Shown here piece by piece: positions 36,096 through 38,476 of a stretch of DNA of 38,476 bases. The DNA is from Fibrobacter sp. (lineage in GTDB: Bacteria; Fibrobacterota; Fibrobacteria; Fibrobacterales; Fibrobacteraceae). The translations under genes and the position numbers were made by a program. The notes under the pieces are model-generated. The model worked only from the letters and a program-made list of their open reading frames with translations. It ran no database searches and was not told the origin of the DNA. How positions within the stretch are numbered: position 1 is the first letter of the stretch; each line of letters opens with the position of its first letter. The stretch lies in contig JAFWRL010000293.1 in NCBI GenBank assembly GCA_017520105.1, forward strand, positions 1-38,476, written 5' to 3'.

Positions 36096-36656
36096 ATGAA
36101 AAACAAGCTTTTCGTTATGAGTGCCGCCAGCGGCGCAGGCAAGACCACTCTCAAAGATCTTGTCATCAAGGACTTTCCGGACATCAAGTATTCCATCTCC
36201 GCAACAACACGCAAACCGCGTGAAGGAGAAATAGACGGAGTCCACTATTTCTTCAAGACCAAGGAAGAATTCGAGCAGATGATTAAGGACGACGCTCTGG
36301 TCGAGTACAATCTGGTTCACGGCAACTACTACGGAACACCCAAGAGCTTTGTCGAGAAGACCCTCGCCGAAGGAAACCGTGTGCTGTTCGACATCGATGT
36401 TTTCGGGAAAATCAACTTCGACAAGGTCTATCCTGACGCAACAGGCATTTTCATTATGCCTCCGAGTGATGAAGAACTGGAACGCCGTCTCCGCGGCCGC
36501 GGCACCGACAGCGAAGAAGTTATCCAGCTCCGTCTCGCAAACGCCAAGAAGGAAATCGAATTTGCAAAGACCAAGGGCAAGTACGAATACACGATTATCA
36601 ATGACGACTTGCAAAAAGCAGCAGACGAACTCCGTGCGATACTAAGGCAGAAATAA
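36096..36656 (+). CDS. gmk: Guanylate kinase
   Basis: 186 aa; phosphorylates GMP to GDP with ATP in the cytoplasm. The P-loop is SAASGAGKTT (residues 9-18). The GMP-binding region has SISATTRKPREGEIDGVHYFF and VEYNLVHGNYYGTP, and the lid has RLRGRGTDSEEVIQLRL. In the segment where most Gmk proteins read IDVQGA, this one has IDVFGKINF; the acidic residue is kept. Length is slightly short but complete. ATG 36096 is the start, 35 bases after the inverted-repeat element, with no strong ribosome site. It stands alone and a terminator follows. Confidence 0.95.
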   Translation: MKNKLFVMSAASGAGKTTLKDLVIKDFPDIKYSISATTRKPREGEIDGVHYFFKTKEEFEQMIKDDALVEYNLVHGNYYGTPKSFVEKTLAEGNRVLFDIDVFGKINFDKVYPDATGIFIMPPSDEELERRLRGRGTDSEEVIQLRLANAKKEIEFAKTKGKYEYTIINDDLQKAADELRAILRQK

Positions 36657-36683
36657 AATTCGTCTGAGTCGATTTTAGCAACA

Positions 36684-36724
36684 AAAAAAGGCAATCCGCA
36701 CAAAAGCGAATTGCCCTTTTATTT
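36684..36724. terminator. Bidirectional terminator between gmk and the convergent gene
   Basis: GGCAATCCGC (36690-36699) pairs with GCGAATTGCC (36706-36715) with one internal C-A mismatch and a 6-nt loop. An A-run precedes it and CTTTTATTTT follows, so it can serve transcripts from both sides. Confidence 0.8.
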
Positions 36725-36736
36725 TACAAATAAATT

Positions 36737-37279
36737 CTAGAAAACGAAAGCAAGCGCAACACCGCCCTGCACAGTAGGCACAAGTTCAATCTTGAACGCA
36801 GACTCGGCACTCAAGCTCTTGTTGTAAATTTCAATCGCCGAATCCGTGTAATTACCGGAAATATATCCCAGCAAAAGAGCTATTCCGACAACGCCCACAC
36901 CGCCTAATGTAAGCGGCATGCCATAATCTTCACCTCTAATCCATGCCACAACTCCATAACCCACAGCAAAACCGCCGACACCACCCAAAATCAGGCCCGG
37001 ATAATAGAATATTCTTCCTGTACCATATTCGTCCGCAGCTTCAGGATTAGAATTCAACGCAGCAACGACTGCTTCAGGAGGCACCTCCGTATCACCGATA
37101 AACCACTTCTTTTCGACATGCACAATTTTTCCCTTTTGTGATTTGCTAAGTTGTGCAGTTTCACTTGCTGCCGAAACGTTGTCATCGGACACATAGCTAT
37201 CAAAAGAACTATTTTGAGCAATAGCCGAGCCCCAAAACATCATCAGGGAAAAAATAAAGACTGAAATAGAGGTACGCAT
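36737..37279 (-). CDS. Small exported membrane protein of unknown function
   Basis: 180 aa; family not recognised. ATG 37279 has AGGAGA at 37284-37289 and a signal peptide (MRTSISVFIFSLMMFWGSAIA). A polar stretch follows with KKWFIGDTEVPPEAVVAALNSNP, which resembles the short sequence often seen before a two-helix hairpin in small periplasm-facing proteins. Two glycine-rich hydrophobic segments follow (YYPGLILGGVGGFAVGYGVV and LTLGGVGVVGIALLLGYISG), separated by WIRGEDYGMP. The tail, ELVPTVQGGVALAFVF, looks like a final strand. It is convergent with gmk. Location is probably the cell envelope; role unknown. Confidence 0.7.
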   Translation of the reverse strand: MRTSISVFIFSLMMFWGSAIAQNSSFDSYVSDDNVSAASETAQLSKSQKGKIVHVEKKWFIGDTEVPPEAVVAALNSNPEAADEYGTGRIFYYPGLILGGVGGFAVGYGVVAWIRGEDYGMPLTLGGVGVVGIALLLGYISGNYTDSAIEIYNKSLSAESAFKIELVPTVQGGVALAFVF

Positions 37280-37362
37280 ATAATCTCCTATGATACTAGA
37301 ATGTTCTAAATATAAGTAAAAATTTAGAATTTAATCCAACCTTTCCACATTTCTTTCTAGAC

Positions 37363-37391
37363 TTGCAAGTTCATCCCAAATAAGGTATATT
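37363..37391 (+). promoter_or_regulatory. Sigma-70-type promoter of the U32-like gene
   Basis: TTGCAA (37363-37368) and TATATT (37386-37391) are separated by 17 bp. The start would be near 37398, only about 8 nt before ATG 37406, so the mRNA would be nearly leaderless with at most AGAAG as a weak ribosome site. Confidence 0.55.
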
Positions 37392-37405
37392 CATCAAGAA
37401 GCAAA

Positions 37406-38380
37406 ATGAAAATCTACTATCACCTCCCTGGGCTATTTGAATTTTACGACTTGTACAAGGCGTTTCTGCCGCTATTCCGCGAGCACCGGGAATATTTTTA
37501 CGATTGGTGCGAAATCGGTTCTATTTACGGCGCGCCAATCGACTGCATTTGGGGAGGCGGGCGCGTCGGTTTCGGCGAAGCAGAGCCACAAAAAGTCGCG
37601 AAACTCATGAAGGAATACGGAATTCCTGCACGGCTCACTTTCAGCAATTCATTGATTCGCGAAGAACACCTCGCCGATAGAAAGTGTAATAAGTTGTGCG
37701 AAATGTTTGAAATTGGCAATGCATCTATGGACGGAACAACGTCCGATGGAGGCCGCGCAGGCCAAGGCAAAAGCGAGAATCCCGATGCAAAAGAAACGTG
37801 CGCGGTTCAAAACGGCATCATCATTCATTCCGACCTGTTACTGAATTACATCAAAACCAAGTACCCCAATTATTACTTTGTCTCCTCGACAACAAAAGTC
37901 ATCACAAACTTCGAGCAGTTCAAAGCAGAGCTGAACCGCGAAGAATTCCGCTATGTGGTGCCGGACTTCCGCCTGAACAAGCAATTCGACAAATTGAATG
38001 CTCTCACAGATGCGCAAAAGCAAAAGGTCGAATTTTTGTGCAATGAATGCTGCTGGTTCGGATGCCCCGACCGCAAAAAATGCTACGAGAATGTGAGCCA
38101 GAAAAGCCTCGGCGAAAATTGCGAAGACCACGAATGCGTCTCGCCCACATCCCAAAGGGGTTACCGTTTCTCCGATGCCATGAAGAATCCAGGCTTCATC
38201 GGAATTGACGACATCCGGAACGTGTACGCCCCCGCAGGATTCCGACATTTCAAAATTGAAGGCCGCAGCCTCGGCAGTGCCCTCATCTTGGAATTTCTGC
38301 TTTATTACATGACTAAGCAAGAGCACCAGCTCAGGGTTCGCGAAGAAATTTATCTGGACAGCACGTTGGATTTATTCTAA
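37406..38380 (+). CDS. Peptidase U32-like protein with cysteine cluster
   Basis: 324 aa. The C-terminal FRHFKIEGRSLGSALIL matches the U32 family signature (xKIEGRxxS), and a TIM-barrel-like pattern runs through the N-terminal half (PIDCIWGGGRVGFGEAEP, ARLTFSNSLIREEH). A cysteine cluster lies before the signature: Cys212, Cys215, Cys216, Cys220 and Cys226 (NECCWFGCPDRKKCY), then Cys239 and Cys244 (CEDHEC). U32 relatives such as UbiU/UbiV use cysteines to hold an Fe-S cluster, so this may be a redox or modification enzyme rather than a peptidase. A Gly/Ser/Asp-rich stretch (about 113-130) looks like a loop insertion. There is no signal peptide, so it is probably cytoplasmic. The next gene starts 11 bp downstream, so the two may share an operon. 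Confidence 0.65.
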   Translation: MKIYYHLPGLFEFYDLYKAFLPLFREHREYFYDWCEIGSIYGAPIDCIWGGGRVGFGEAEPQKVAKLMKEYGIPARLTFSNSLIREEHLADRKCNKLCEMFEIGNASMDGTTSDGGRAGQGKSENPDAKETCAVQNGIIIHSDLLLNYIKTKYPNYYFVSSTTKVITNFEQFKAELNREEFRYVVPDFRLNKQFDKLNALTDAQKQKVEFLCNECCWFGCPDRKKCYENVSQKSLGENCEDHECVSPTSQRGYRFSDAMKNPGFIGIDDIRNVYAPAGFRHFKIEGRSLGSALILEFLLYYMTKQEHQLRVREEIYLDSTLDLF

Positions 38381-38391
38381 ACGGAGAATTT

Positions 38392-38476
38392 ATGAATTCA
38401 ACTTTAATGTTTGCAATCATAATAATTACGTTATCTTCGTTTGCCATAGCAAAGATTCTTAAAAAATTTGCAAAGA
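38392..38476 (+). CDS. 5' end of a membrane or secreted protein (cut by window edge)
   Basis: ATG 38392 has GGAG at 38383-38386 and opens a frame that runs to the window end (28 codons). The peptide MNSTLMFAIIIITLSSFAIA then KILKKFAK is a hydrophobic segment followed by a basic patch, fitting a first membrane helix with a positive-inside flank. It lies 11 bp after the U32-like gene on the same strand. Nothing more can be said of its function. Confidence 0.6.
   Translation, partial: MNSTLMFAIIIITLSSFAIAKILKKFAK

Overview
The window most likely comes from a Fibrobacter chromosome (F. succinogenes or a close relative). The basis is indirect. It holds very large secreted family 9 cellulases with Fibrobacter-like C-terminal extensions and a shared basic C-terminal tail, no dockerins, moderate G+C coding DNA with AT-rich spacers, and short CGTCATCCTG...AGGATCCAGT intergenic repeats. 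No rRNA or tRNA gene, CRISPR array, insertion sequence or prophage was seen.

Region 1 (1-15804, + strand) is a tandem array of three giant GH9-type secreted proteins. The first is cut by the left edge, so only its C-terminal half is present. The second (2148 aa) and third (1955 aa) are complete. Each of these has a signal peptide, an N-terminal Ig-like domain, a GH9 catalytic domain with its Asp pair and Glu acid, two Fn3-like domains, a CBM3-like beta-sandwich and about 1000 residues of Ig-like surface modules. They end in a GTGAYI...KTxxFGxKRxK type tail. The first two genes are close paralogues and share a roughly 300-bp nearly identical patch, which suggests recent gene conversion.

Region 2 (15831-20134, + strand) begins 26 bp after the third cellulase with no terminator seen between them. 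It encodes a 7-TM PAS histidine kinase, a stand-alone receiver protein, and an NtrC-type sigma-54 activator whose receiver carries Glu in place of the phospho-acceptor Asp. This looks like a dedicated signalling operon joined to the cellulase array, possibly sensing cellulose, its breakdown products or envelope state (inference).

Region 3 (20331-31699, - strand) holds an RlmI/RlmK-like methyltransferase, nrdR, a divergent transketolase and a 2496-residue secreted protein. That protein has six N-terminal repeats, a von Willebrand A domain with an intact metal site, three 119-residue tandem repeats and the same type of C-terminal tail as the cellulases.

Region 4 (31811-38476) holds an outer-membrane barrel-like protein, a GT-C glycosyltransferase fused to an NPCBM-like domain and a GtrB/DPM1-type polyprenyl-phosphate glycosyltransferase. 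These three form a likely surface glycosylation unit. After them come guanylate kinase, a small membrane protein, a U32-like protein with a cysteine cluster, and the start of a further membrane or secreted protein cut by the right edge.

The most notable signals are the cellulase/two-component/sigma-54 neighbourhood with its phosphomimetic-looking receiver, the shared C-terminal tail on four giant secreted proteins, the conversion patch, and a 20-bp-period direct repeat upstream of the second cellulase gene. Protein family assignments come from reading motifs. No database search was run.
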